From an uncultured Lachnospiraceae bacterium (GTDB lineage: Bacteria > Bacillota > Clostridia > Lachnospirales > Lachnospiraceae): DNA of 64,000 nucleotides. The stretch lies in NCBI GenBank assembly GCA_945919075.1, contig CAMEIX010000003.1, positions 62,001 to 126,000 of the forward strand, in the 5' to 3' direction. Positions 49,575-56,859 of the stretch are shown here, in pieces. The stretch's first letter is position 1; each line of letters opens with the position of its first letter. The position numbers and the translations under genes were made by a program. The notes beneath the pieces are model-generated. The model made no database searches, was not told the origin of the DNA, and saw only the letters and a program-made list of their open reading frames with translations.

Positions 49575-50755
49575 TCGTTATCCCTCCTTTTTCCACACTT
49601 AGGACAAAACTTTCCAGGACGCACAAACACATACCCACATTTTGAACATTTACAGATAGTTGATAATGAATGACCGCATTTATCGCAGAATAGTGAATCC
49701 GGCAGAATCTGTGTCCCGCACTCCTCACAAAAGAAAACCTCTGCACTCTGTTCAGTAGTAGTTGATGCAGTTTTCGTTCCACTAAATGCATCCTCAAAAA
49801 CGCTACCCATTGTTTGACCAACCACTCCTCCAACACCAGCCATCATCCCAAGTCCTATTCCCATATTACTGAAATTGCCGACCCCCTCATTACTTGCCAT
49901 TTTCTCAGCAACATCATATCCCCTCTCTTGTTGATATGTGTATCCCTCAATATTTCGCTTTTGAGCAAGACCCTGCGCCTCAATAATGATTCTTTGAGAT
50001 TCTGTTTGTTGTCCAATAACATCAACTTGTTGCTTTAATTTTGCCTCTGCAATATCAGCATATTGACGAAAATATAGTTCTTTAAACTTTTCATATTGTG
50101 CATCCCCATCCGACTTAATAACACGGGTAACAAAAAACCTTTCAAGTCCTATCCCATAATCAGCAAAATCACGAACTAATCTTTCCTTTAGTGCATTAGA
50201 AAACTCTATGAGGTGCTCATCAATTTCGAAAATACTTATTTTATTCTCTTTGATAACTTGTGCCATATATGTTTTAACTCTAGTCATCAAAAAAGCTCTA
50301 AAATATGTGCTAATTGTATCCCTGTTTAATACCTTTTCGGTCCCTACAAGTTTTACCAACAAGCGCTTTGAGTCAATTACTTTCAAACTCATCTCTCCAC
50401 CAGCACCTATTGAAATAGGAAATCCATATATTGGCTCAATATACTGAACCTTGCTATCAGTTCCCCAAGGAATTGCCATTTGTTCAGTCTTATTAATAAA
50501 ATAAACTTCACAATGAAAGGCCGACACTCCACCTGTAGGAATATTAATTATATGCCTCAGTAACGGAATATTTTGAGTCTCTAAAGTATATTTTCCAGCA
50601 CCAAACAAATCCATTGGTTGCCCATTCAGGAAGAATATTGCCTCTTGAGTTTCATGAACTATAAGTTGAGAAGTTGTATTAAAGTCTTCTACCGGATGCT
50701 TCCATACAAAAGTACTATTATCTCCCTCGTACTTTATAACCTGTTGAATTGACAT
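49571..50755 (-). CDS. SPFH-domain protein with C-terminal zinc ribbons (YdjI-like)
   Basis: A 394-residue protein. The first 250 residues form an SPFH (band-7) domain of the kind annotated as virion core protein-like or YdjI (FVWKHPVEDFNTTSQLIVHETQEAIF and so on; no sequence is given in full here). A coiled-coil stretch with VIGQQTESQRIIIEAQG follows, then a glycine-rich hydrophobic part, and three CxxC pairs at the C-terminus (CEECG...CDKCG, CKCSKCG, CPKCG). No signal peptide is seen. SPFH proteins form ring or sheet assemblies at membranes. In Bacillus ydjI is grouped with a PspA homologue; no PspA gene is visible here. Confidence 0.8.
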   Translation of the reverse strand: MSIQQVIKYEGDNSTFVWKHPVEDFNTTSQLIVHETQEAIFFLNGQPMDLFGAGKYTLETQNIPLLRHIINIPTGGVSAFHCEVYFINKTEQMAIPWGTDSKVQYIEPIYGFPISIGAGGEMSLKVIDSKRLLVKLVGTEKVLNRDTISTYFRAFLMTRVKTYMAQVIKENKISIFEIDEHLIEFSNALKERLVRDFADYGIGLERFFVTRVIKSDGDAQYEKFKELYFRQYADIAEAKLKQQVDVIGQQTESQRIIIEAQGLAQKRNIEGYTYQQERGYDVAEKMASNEGVGNFSNMGIGLGMMAGVGGVVGQTMGSVFEDAFSGTKTASTTTEQSAEVFFCEECGTQILPDSLFCDKCGHSLSTICKCSKCGYVFVRPGKFCPKCGKRRDNE

Positions 50756-50771
50756 GAATAGCCCCTCCTTT

Positions 50772-51506
50772 TCAAAGTAGAATCATTCTATCAATCTCTT
50801 TTCTAATTTCCTTCATATTGTTATAATGCGTCTCATAATTCCCACTAACCGTACATCGGTTTGGGTGCCTATAATGCACTAAAAATGTAGGTGTATCTGT
50901 TTTTATTGCTTTGGAAACATCTATAATATGACCATAGTTTTTCATTTTTTCATTTAATATTACCTTCTTCGTTACGCTGTTCATTTCCAACCCAAACACA
51001 TTTTCAACAAGCAAATTGTACACATCGTGTCCGCATGCAATAATAATGTCCGGATTAATAAGTTGAATTTCCTTAAAAATCCTATTCGCATGCCTCTCCG
51101 TGTACTCCTGCACCTTCTGAGCACTACTTCCTCCTGATGCTTTTTTCAGATTCATTATTGCGACTCTTTTAAGGCATTTTAGAATTTCTTCTTTTCCAAG
51201 TGTATTTATTGAATTAAATGATGATAGATCATTTAATAGTGCTCTTGCCCATATTGCAATCGGATTCCATGTTCTTCCTGAATTATGACTATAAAGAACC
51301 TCATCACAAATACCACGTTTTCCATACTTATTGTCTTTATCATGTGGATCCCGTAAAACAAACAGCACCTTTCTCTCAGCCGTTTCAAACATTTCATAGT
51401 TAACAATTCCATCCGGTACAAATTGCCCTAACTCCCCTGTTTTAGCAAAACAATCATCCTTTGCCCAATCCATAAACAGTTCTTCAATTTGTTCCACTAC
51501 GCCCAT
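50772..51506 (-). CDS. Uracil-DNA glycosylase-superfamily-like protein
   Basis: A 244-residue protein. Local patterns LFVLRDPHDKD, then NLKKASGG, a PDIIIACGHDVYNLL segment and a C-terminal HYRHPNRC resemble the core strands and the HPx motif of the UDG superfamily, but a clear catalytic motif is not seen, so the call is tentative. It is the first gene of the operon with the SPFH protein, transcribed from a strong promoter covered by an 11-bp-arm palindrome. If it is UDG-like, a nucleic acid recognition role beside a membrane module would be unusual. Confidence 0.5.
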   Translation of the reverse strand: MGVVEQIEELFMDWAKDDCFAKTGELGQFVPDGIVNYEMFETAERKVLFVLRDPHDKDNKYGKRGICDEVLYSHNSGRTWNPIAIWARALLNDLSSFNSINTLGKEEILKCLKRVAIMNLKKASGGSSAQKVQEYTERHANRIFKEIQLINPDIIIACGHDVYNLLVENVFGLEMNSVTKKVILNEKMKNYGHIIDVSKAIKTDTPTFLVHYRHPNRCTVSGNYETHYNNMKEIRKEIDRMILL

Positions 51507-51593
51507 TTAGATTCTCCCCTCAGTTTTCAAGAAGCTCTGTAAGAATATACCTTTGCTATTCATACACGTATTTCCCTTTACAATCTTTTCACC

Positions 51594-51635
51594 ATTATAT
51601 CACCCTAACTAAGGTATTTCAACATACCTTAGTTA
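51594..51635 (-). promoter_or_regulatory. Promoter and operator of the UDG-like/SPFH operon
   Basis: On the minus strand TTGAAA (rc of 51617-51622), 17 bases, and TATAAT (rc of 51594-51599). A perfect inverted repeat TAACTAAGGTA-(8)-TACCTTAGTTA at 51606-51635 covers the -35 and the spacer. The divergent small HTH gene starts 61 bases to the right, so the site is likely its operator. Confidence 0.8.
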
Positions 51636-51695
51636 TATATACGTTATTTTAGGCAATGTTTTCTCATATAATTTTAAATAACTGGAGGATTTTTT

Positions 51696-51893
51696 ATGTT
51701 GCGATTAAGAATTTTAGAAATCTTAGAACAGCAGGGACACACAAAATACTGGCTCTGCAAAAGAATGGAAATGCATTATGTGAGTTTTAAGAAAATGGTC
51801 AATAACGAAACGGATTCTATCCGCTTTGAGACTTTAGATAAACTGTCCGACATATTAGGAGTACCTGTCGGTGATTTATTTGAAAAAGAATAG
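51696..51893 (+). CDS. Small XRE-family regulator
   Basis: A 65-residue Cro/C1-type helix-turn-helix protein (HTKYWLCKRMEMHYVSFKKM, then TLDKLSDILGVPVGDLF). It is just the DNA-binding domain with no sensor part. The ATG follows CTGGAGGATTTTTT. It is divergent from the UDG-like/SPFH operon, and a perfect palindrome lies between them; it is the obvious candidate to repress that operon. Another small HTH protein of the same design stands at 56314 beside the DnaJ/Cys-rich operon. Confidence 0.9.
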   Translation: MLRLRILEILEQQGHTKYWLCKRMEMHYVSFKKMVNNETDSIRFETLDKLSDILGVPVGDLFEKE

Positions 51894-51977
51894 GACCCCG
51901 ATTTCTTAAATTCTATCCCCCTTGTTTTTCATTATATTGGGTCCTTACAAATATTTCCTGTACTATGAGTCCAAATT

Positions 51978-53414
51978 TTATTCACAGTATTCTATTTTAC
52001 CATCATTCAATACGTAATACCCCGGAAAATCCGTCCAAATTATACCGGGCGATGATTCATAGATACATAGTGGATCCATCATCGTGGTCATGATTCCATC
52101 TGCCAGTTTATATTCGTTATCCGGATAGTAAACAATGCACCACGCGTTTGTTCCGTTTTGTAACAAATATTCTTCTTCGGGCTCGCTAACTAAACACCCG
52201 TCACTTAACATGGGGATTACTTCTGAAATACCATCTCCATTCATATCATACAGGATGATTTCACATACATAATCTGTATGAGGATAATCGTCAATCTCTC
52301 GGGTTGGAGTATATGCAAACTGAAATTCATAAGCGGAATTAATATCTAACAATAATTCAGAATCCGTTTTGGTTGCAACAATATCACAGAAAATGTCCCT
52401 GCCTAAATCCAGCTTCTGAATGGTCGTACCCTCTCCCACCCGCAGACTTTTTATGCAAGAATCATTTGTATCCGTTACCACAATCAGGCTGCTGTCAGAG
52501 GTAGCAGGGGACACATCATCCATGGTTCCTTCCATAGAGGGATCCACAATTTCATTTTGGTTTTCTTCGGTTATTTTAGGAGTATCTTCAGTAGCATTCC
52601 CCATGCCCTGTTTCGCAATATTTTCCGTGCTTTCTACTATAGGATTCTTAAGTTGGAAAAGAATCCCGCAAAATATGGCACAAAAAAAGAGCGCAATAAT
52701 AGCCCCCGTCATTCTTCGTTTCATTGAAAGAGCACGCAAAATCTCTTTCGTGTTCTGATATCTTCTATTTGGCTCAAAGGCCATGCACTTTTTCGCAACA
52801 TGCTTATATATCCATGACAGTTTGATGCCTCTTCCTATTTCATCAATTGTTTTCCCCAAAGCATAAATATCACTTCGATAATCGCTTTGTGAAAAACCAA
52901 ACTGTTCCGGCGGCGCATATCCTATGGTTCCCATATTTTCTGTATCGTTATAACGATTTTCCCGATATATTCTGGATATTCCAAAATCGATTAAATAAGG
53001 TTCCCCCTGCTTATTTATGATAATATTCTGGGGCTTGATATCTCGATGAATAATACCATTATTATGTAATTCATGGACTGCATCTAATAAGCCATTCATA
53101 ATCAGATTTGCTTTCAGATGCATCTTCTTTTCTATGGCATCGCTGAGGGTGAACCCTTCCATATACTCTTCAATTATGATGGTCTCACTTCCAAAATAAA
53201 CCTGAAACACCTGTGGAATATGGTGTCCCTTTATTTGCTTCAGAACAGAATAAACCTCTCTTTTATCTGAAAAAAAGGTCCTCTTTATAAACTTTTTATT
53301 ATCCAAAGCATTATAAACCACTTCTATAATACAAGAGTCCGTTTTCTTCAGGGTTTCTATAGGAGTATATTGTGCCAATTCATAATGTTCAGCATCTGTC
53401 ATTTGCCACCTCAT
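51978..53414 (-). CDS. Membrane serine/threonine protein kinase
   Basis: A 478-residue eukaryotic-like kinase. The catalytic loop is HRDIKPQN (H123, R124, D125, N130), DFG is at 143-145, and GTIGYAPPEQ is the activation segment end. The glycine-rich loop is degenerate (TLKKTDSCIIEVV instead of GxGxxG). One membrane helix (236-254) separates the kinase from an external domain of about 210 residues that contains DMNGDGISEV, a calcium-binding-type loop also found in FG-GAP repeats. It therefore looks like a sensor kinase for an outside signal. Its ATG overlaps the stop of the HTH partner gene by 4 bases; an ATG at 53402 after GAGGTGG is an alternative start. The substrate is unknown; the partner gene product is the first candidate. 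Confidence 0.88.
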   Translation of the reverse strand: MRWQMTDAEHYELAQYTPIETLKKTDSCIIEVVYNALDNKKFIKRTFFSDKREVYSVLKQIKGHHIPQVFQVYFGSETIIIEEYMEGFTLSDAIEKKMHLKANLIMNGLLDAVHELHNNGIIHRDIKPQNIIINKQGEPYLIDFGISRIYRENRYNDTENMGTIGYAPPEQFGFSQSDYRSDIYALGKTIDEIGRGIKLSWIYKHVAKKCMAFEPNRRYQNTKEILRALSMKRRMTGAIIALFFCAIFCGILFQLKNPIVESTENIAKQGMGNATEDTPKITEENQNEIVDPSMEGTMDDVSPATSDSSLIVVTDTNDSCIKSLRVGEGTTIQKLDLGRDIFCDIVATKTDSELLLDINSAYEFQFAYTPTREIDDYPHTDYVCEIILYDMNGDGISEVIPMLSDGCLVSEPEEEYLLQNGTNAWCIVYYPDNEYKLADGIMTTMMDPLCIYESSPGIIWTDFPGYYVLNDGKIEYCE

Positions 53415-53821
53415 AGACTGTCATAGCCTTTTTCCACCAATAGATCATTTAATCTGTCAATATCATACCTTGTCTTAATTGCATAAGCAATAATGGAATC
53501 TCTTCTATCCCTTGGATCAAGCATTGCAAACTTAGATACCCTTAACAGCAACTGGGTTTCCTCAAAAGTCGCTCTCATACCTATTGCAATTGCAATAATA
53601 ATATCTCTGCTTGGCTTCCTTTCCCCATTCAATACTTTATATACATAATCTCCCTGTCCGGAGTTTCTTGCAATTTCTGCAACCTTTAAGCCATTCTTAT
53701 AAATACATTCATTTGCAATATCTAAAAACGTTACATCCAGAAATTCCTTTTCATATTCTGTAAAGAAAGAGTCCAAATTTGTTTCCGCTGTTAATTTGTT
53801 CAGTAATTCCTTCGTTTCCAT
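53411..53821 (-). CDS. HTH-like partner protein of the kinase
   Basis: A 136-residue protein. I place the start at the ATG at 53821, because GGAG lies 6 bases before it; the frame is open further upstream, but that part is a relic of an MNT nucleotidyltransferase gene. The middle (LKVAEIARNSGQGDYVYKVL... KPSRDIIIAIAIGM) resembles a Cro/C1-type helix-turn-helix, and the ends are helical and charged. No membrane segment is present. It overlaps the kinase gene by 4 bases. A coupled HTH/kinase pair suggests that the kinase phosphorylates this regulator; this is inference from the overlap only. Confidence 0.7.
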   Translation of the reverse strand: METKELLNKLTAETNLDSFFTEYEKEFLDVTFLDIANECIYKNGLKVAEIARNSGQGDYVYKVLNGERKPSRDIIIAIAIGMRATFEETQLLLRVSKFAMLDPRDRRDSIIAYAIKTRYDIDRLNDLLVEKGYDSL

Positions 53822-53859
53822 GTCTCGCTCCATTTCTGTTCTTTCATATCCCAAACCAG

Positions 53860-53935
53860 CATCCACCAATATCATTACATCTACATCCGAGTCCTTGCGG
53901 AAATCTCTACGTGCATAAGAACCATATAGAATCAC
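53860..53935 (-). pseudogene. Relic of an MNT-type nucleotidyltransferase gene
   Basis: The reverse strand codes for ILYGSYARRDF and KDSDVDVMILVDA, the core of the minimal nucleotidyltransferase at 57394-57723. Over about 76 bp the DNA agrees with that gene at roughly 87% by eye. Neither the N-terminal nor the C-terminal part of the gene is present. The reading frame happens to run into the HTH partner of the kinase, so a gene finder may report a false fusion. Confidence 0.75.
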
Positions 53936-54126
53936 TTAAAATGACAACTTCATAATAATTATATAATAATGCTATTTTTGTTCTATATCAAGGGAATGTT
54001 GCGTTAATTTTATGGCAACTATTGAACGTATTTTCGTTATGTGCTATAACATTATTGTATAATTGAAGTCCTTACTTTATTGTTAGTAGTATTTGCGGCT
54101 CTGTCCTACATAGACAATCATTTAAA

Positions 54127-54170
54127 CAAAAAGAAATAGCACCCATCCGCCCAAGGTTTGGTGCTATTTC
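54127..54170 (-). terminator. Terminator of the lgt-like gene (repeat copy B)
   Basis: On the minus strand GAAATAGCACC (rc pair at 54133-54143 and 54160-54170) forms the same 11-bp stem as the hairpin at 47193-47226, with a longer loop, and is followed by TTTTTG. The flanking AACATTCTGAGGA to 54190 is also shared. The rest of the 311-bp gap 53936-54246 holds no gene that I can see, only AT-rich sequence. Confidence 0.85.
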
Positions 54171-54246
54171 TTATATCAACATTCTGAGGACAAATCTGTT
54201 CAATGCCTCTGTATTATCATACAAAACAATTAGGCTAACGCAATCG

Positions 54247-55002
54247 TCATACTATATTCATTCTTTTTCTATAACATTTCAAATATTTGGTTGTTTTATG
54301 TAAAACACGAATTCCATAAAAAACCAAAATCAATAAGGATATGTATTGTGATGTAGAAAATCCTCCATACCATATTCCTCTGACCTGGTCCCCCCTGTAA
54401 AATTCCAAAACAAATCTGCACACAGCATAACTGCATAAGTATATTGCTAAATTATTTTTATAGCTTTTTTTCTTCGTATTCAGTAATAACAGTCCGGTAA
54501 AAATAATTATGTCACAAATGCTCTCAAAAAGCTGAACCGGAAATCTGACTACATCTGGATTATCCATCAAGATTACGCCCCAATTCCATTCCAGTCCATA
54601 ACAGCAACCTGCCAGAAGACATCCTATACGTGCAAATGCATGAAACAGAGGAAAAGCTGGCGCAGCAAAATCTAACATGTTTTTAGGACTGATATTTTTT
54701 CTTATCGAAACAATGACAATCCCTAATATTACACCAAATACCCCCCCATAGAAGACAATTCCACCATTCACTAAATAATACACTAATTCATTAATAGTAA
54801 ACGTTTCTATGGATGGAATAATTGCAACAACAAAAAGAAGCCTTGCACCAATAAACCCAGTTAATGCACAAACAATGAAATATTCCAGTAATACCTTGAA
54901 CCTCAACTGTACATTTTCTCTTCTACAATAAATATATAAAAATGCCATGCATAAACCAATGCCAGACATCAACATATATGTTGGGACCGTAATATATAGC
55001 AC
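54247..55002 (-). CDS. Divergent prolipoprotein diacylglyceryl transferase (Lgt-like)
   Basis: A 251-residue membrane protein with about seven helices. It has HAFARIGCLLAGCCYG and RFPVQLFES, matching the Lgt family signature (H...RxGCxxxGCC.G and Q...E), and a later RFVLEFYRGDQVRG, so the active-site residues appear to be present. Lgt moves a diacylglyceryl group from phosphatidylglycerol to the Cys of lipoproteins. The start is unclear: a GTG at 55002 has a distant GGGGTGATG site. It is the last gene of the DnaJ/Cys-rich unit, so this may be an accessory Lgt specific for that system rather than the housekeeping enzyme. Confidence 0.75.
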   Translation of the reverse strand: MLYITVPTYMLMSGIGLCMAFLYIYCRRENVQLRFKVLLEYFIVCALTGFIGARLLFVVAIIPSIETFTINELVYYLVNGGIVFYGGVFGVILGIVIVSIRKNISPKNMLDFAAPAFPLFHAFARIGCLLAGCCYGLEWNWGVILMDNPDVVRFPVQLFESICDIIIFTGLLLLNTKKKSYKNNLAIYLCSYAVCRFVLEFYRGDQVRGIWYGGFSTSQYISLLILVFYGIRVLHKTTKYLKCYRKRMNIV

Positions 55003-55042
55003 CGGTAAAATATGTCATCACCCCTATTCATACATATTGCTA

Positions 55043-55651
55043 TTATTCATTTCCCCAACAACCTTTTTCAAATTGACGTGGCATCATAGAATTATAATCT
55101 CTTGATTCAACAACAGCCTTGCCACCACAACCAATTCCTAAACAATTATTCTGTTCTTTTGCCTGTGTAGTTTCTGCAGTTCTTTCAACATATTTTTTGC
55201 CCATGCATCCGATTCCTAAGCAAGTTATCGTGTCAGTATATTGACCTTCACTCTTCACATCAGATTTTGCTATACAACCAGCCTCATTGTAATAAATAAC
55301 GCATCCACTAAGTGTATTTCCTGAACTACTATTCTTCTTTATAGATTCACACTCCGTCGGCCAACATTTTGAGTTGATTCCAAACCCCAAACATCCTGCA
55401 GGGCCTACGCAACTTTTATACTCTACTCCAGTCGGGCTTGTTCCACTTGCATATAAATAAAACCTCGTATCATCCGCTCCACAGGCTGTACACCGAACAC
55501 AACCGCTTGCAAACCCACCGGCAATAATTAAAATCAACACAATAAATGTAATTATCGACGATATCGCTTCTTTTGCATCTGTCTTGGATTTATTTTCTTT
55601 TGTCTTATCTTTTTCTATAGAATTTTCTAATTCCTTTTTCTGATTGTCCAT
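55043..55651 (-). CDS. Membrane-anchored cysteine-rich protein with CLGIGC repeats
   Basis: A 202-residue protein, not recognised. Residues 1-29 are highly charged and hydrophilic (MDNQKKELENSIEKDKTKEN). One hydrophobic segment (30-49) ends in GFASGC, where ASGC at 48-51 is a lipobox-like site. The outer part (51-202) holds 14 cysteines, several in the repeated pattern CLGIGCMGK (144-152) and CLGIGCGGK (170-178), a related CVGPAGCLGFG (81-91) and a C-terminal GCWGNE. The gene stands between a membrane DnaJ-like gene and a divergent lgt gene. If Cys51 is lipidated, the charged N-terminus of about 29 residues would be far longer than usual. Metal binding or a peptide-modification substrate are possible. 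Confidence 0.75.
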   Translation of the reverse strand: MDNQKKELENSIEKDKTKENKSKTDAKEAISSIITFIVLILIIAGGFASGCVRCTACGADDTRFYLYASGTSPTGVEYKSCVGPAGCLGFGINSKCWPTECESIKKNSSSGNTLSGCVIYYNEAGCIAKSDVKSEGQYTDTITCLGIGCMGKKYVERTAETTQAKEQNNCLGIGCGGKAVVESRDYNSMMPRQFEKGCWGNE

Positions 55652-55681
55652 TTCGTTGCTTACCTATCCCTTCATTTGTCA

Positions 55682-56164
55682 TTAACTACTAAATGTACTT
55701 ATTATTTGTTTCATGCTGTCCTTAATATTACACCATGCATCTACCAGTAATTTAGGGCCAAAATACATAATACAGCATATTATAGAAATAATAATTACAA
55801 TCAATACTAAATAAGATATAAGACTGCTTAACTTTGAAACACCATCCCCTTTATTCACAAAGTTTGAATTAATATCGCTGTTTGTTTTCTGCTCAGGCTC
55901 ATCGTTGCTTTTCTTAGGTTCATAACAAACTTTCTTTTCATAGTTATTTGCACAGTGCAATTTGATAATATATTCCCGTTTTGCACTTTCATCTAAAAGA
56001 GTTTGATAGGCTTCATTAATAATCGCCATTTTTTGTTCTGCAACATCTTTTGGCAGTTTTGTATTATCTGGATGGTATTTTTTTGCAAGTGCCTTGTATG
56101 CAGATCGAATCACCTCTATTTCAGCATTTTCTGAGACATTGAGCACCTCAAAATAATTAATCAT
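55682..56164 (-). CDS. Membrane-anchored DnaJ-domain protein
   Basis: A 160-residue protein. The first 65 residues form a J-domain (YFEVLNVSENAEIEVIRSAY, with the conserved KYHPDN loop needed to stimulate DnaK). A charged linker follows, then one membrane helix (about 112-134, LISYLVLIVIIISIICCIMYF). There is no zinc-finger or substrate-binding domain, so it is a class III J-protein fixed to the membrane with the J-domain in the cytoplasm. It should recruit DnaK to a site at the membrane, perhaps to handle the neighbouring Cys-rich protein. It is the first gene of the three-gene unit and follows a perfect promoter. Confidence 0.88.
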   Translation of the reverse strand: MINYFEVLNVSENAEIEVIRSAYKALAKKYHPDNTKLPKDVAEQKMAIINEAYQTLLDESAKREYIIKLHCANNYEKKVCYEPKKSNDEPEQKTNSDINSNFVNKGDGVSKLSSLISYLVLIVIIISIICCIMYFGPKLLVDAWCNIKDSMKQIISTFSS

Positions 56165-56213
56165 ATGTAGAATCCTCTCTTATACATATACTACAAAAGG
56201 CTTCTTCACTCAA

Positions 56214-56253
56214 ATTATACTCTCTATAGAGATATGTGTCAATCTCTATAGAT
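56214..56253 (-). promoter_or_regulatory. Promoter and double operator of the DnaJ/Cys-rich/lgt operon
   Basis: On the minus strand TTGACA (rc of 56237-56242), 17 bases, and TATAAT (rc of 56214-56219) form a full consensus promoter. A palindrome TCTCTATAGAGA (56221-56232) fills the spacer, and a second copy of the core TCTCTATAGA (56243-56252) lies just upstream of the -35. The divergent HTH gene begins 61 bases to the right. Confidence 0.85.
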
Positions 56254-56313
56254 GTTATTTTATTTTCTGTACTCTGCTATGGTATTTCTAAAATCATCAA
56301 AGGAGAATATGTC

Positions 56314-56610
56314 ATGGATATTGGAAAGAGGATAACTTACTTCAGAACGCAAAAAAATTATTCTGTAAATAAGCTTGCAACAGATGCAGGAATTTCTCAA
56401 AGCTTTTTACGTGATGTTGAACTTGGTAACAAAAATATCACTGTAGAGTATCTTTCCTATATCTGTGAAGCGCTCGGTATTACTTTAGCTGATTTTTTCA
56501 CAGACAACACATCAGATTTTTTATCGAGCAATCCGATTTATGCTAAAATCTATCAACTTACTGATAAGCAACAAGAGATGTTACTTGCTTTTTTAAACTC
56601 TATCGTATAA
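56314..56610 (+). CDS. Small XRE-family regulator of the DnaJ/Cys-rich unit
   Basis: A 98-residue Cro/C1-type regulator (KRITYFRTQKNYSVNKLATD, then AGISQSFLRDVELG). The ATG at 56314 follows AAAGGAGAATATGTC. It is divergent from the DnaJ-like gene, and the operator-like repeats lie in the 150-bp gap between them, so it probably represses that operon and itself. The C-terminal 25 residues (ITLADFFTD... QQEMLLAFLNSIV) are typical of this small regulator type. Confidence 0.9.
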   Translation: MDIGKRITYFRTQKNYSVNKLATDAGISQSFLRDVELGNKNITVEYLSYICEALGITLADFFTDNTSDFLSSNPIYAKIYQLTDKQQEMLLAFLNSIV

Positions 56611-56816
56611 ATACAGCTTGTATCACTCATTCAATTTTCTTCTCATACCCGACAAGTCACCTCATCCATAAACGGGTAGAAACACAAATGTTTTAGTAGA
56701 TTCGGCCCCTAAAGTAAAGGAACCCCGTATCTACACAAATTCCCGAATTTTATTATCAGTCACTTCATCTCTTCTTTATTTAATCTACATATACCTGTAA
56801 TCACTTATTTTAAAGC

Positions 56817-56855
56817 AAAAAAAGAAAACCTCTGTAGATACTCTCTACAGAGGTT
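56817..56855 (-). terminator. Terminator after the truncated tRNA-Gln copy
   Basis: On the minus strand AACCTCTGTAGA-(5)-TCTACAGAGGTT is a 12-bp stem followed by TTCTTTTTTT. It stands five bases after the 3' end of the tRNA fragment, the place where a tRNA gene terminator would be. The rest of the gap 56611-56816 shows nothing I can name. Confidence 0.9.
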
Positions 56856-56859
56856 ACTT

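Noticed and set aside
53822..53935. Extension of the kinase-partner gene to an ATG at 53935, giving an MNT-HTH fusion
   Set aside because: The extra part is a piece of MNT sequence without the rest of the domain, and a good GGAG ribosome site precedes the ATG at 53821. A relic is simpler than a fusion.
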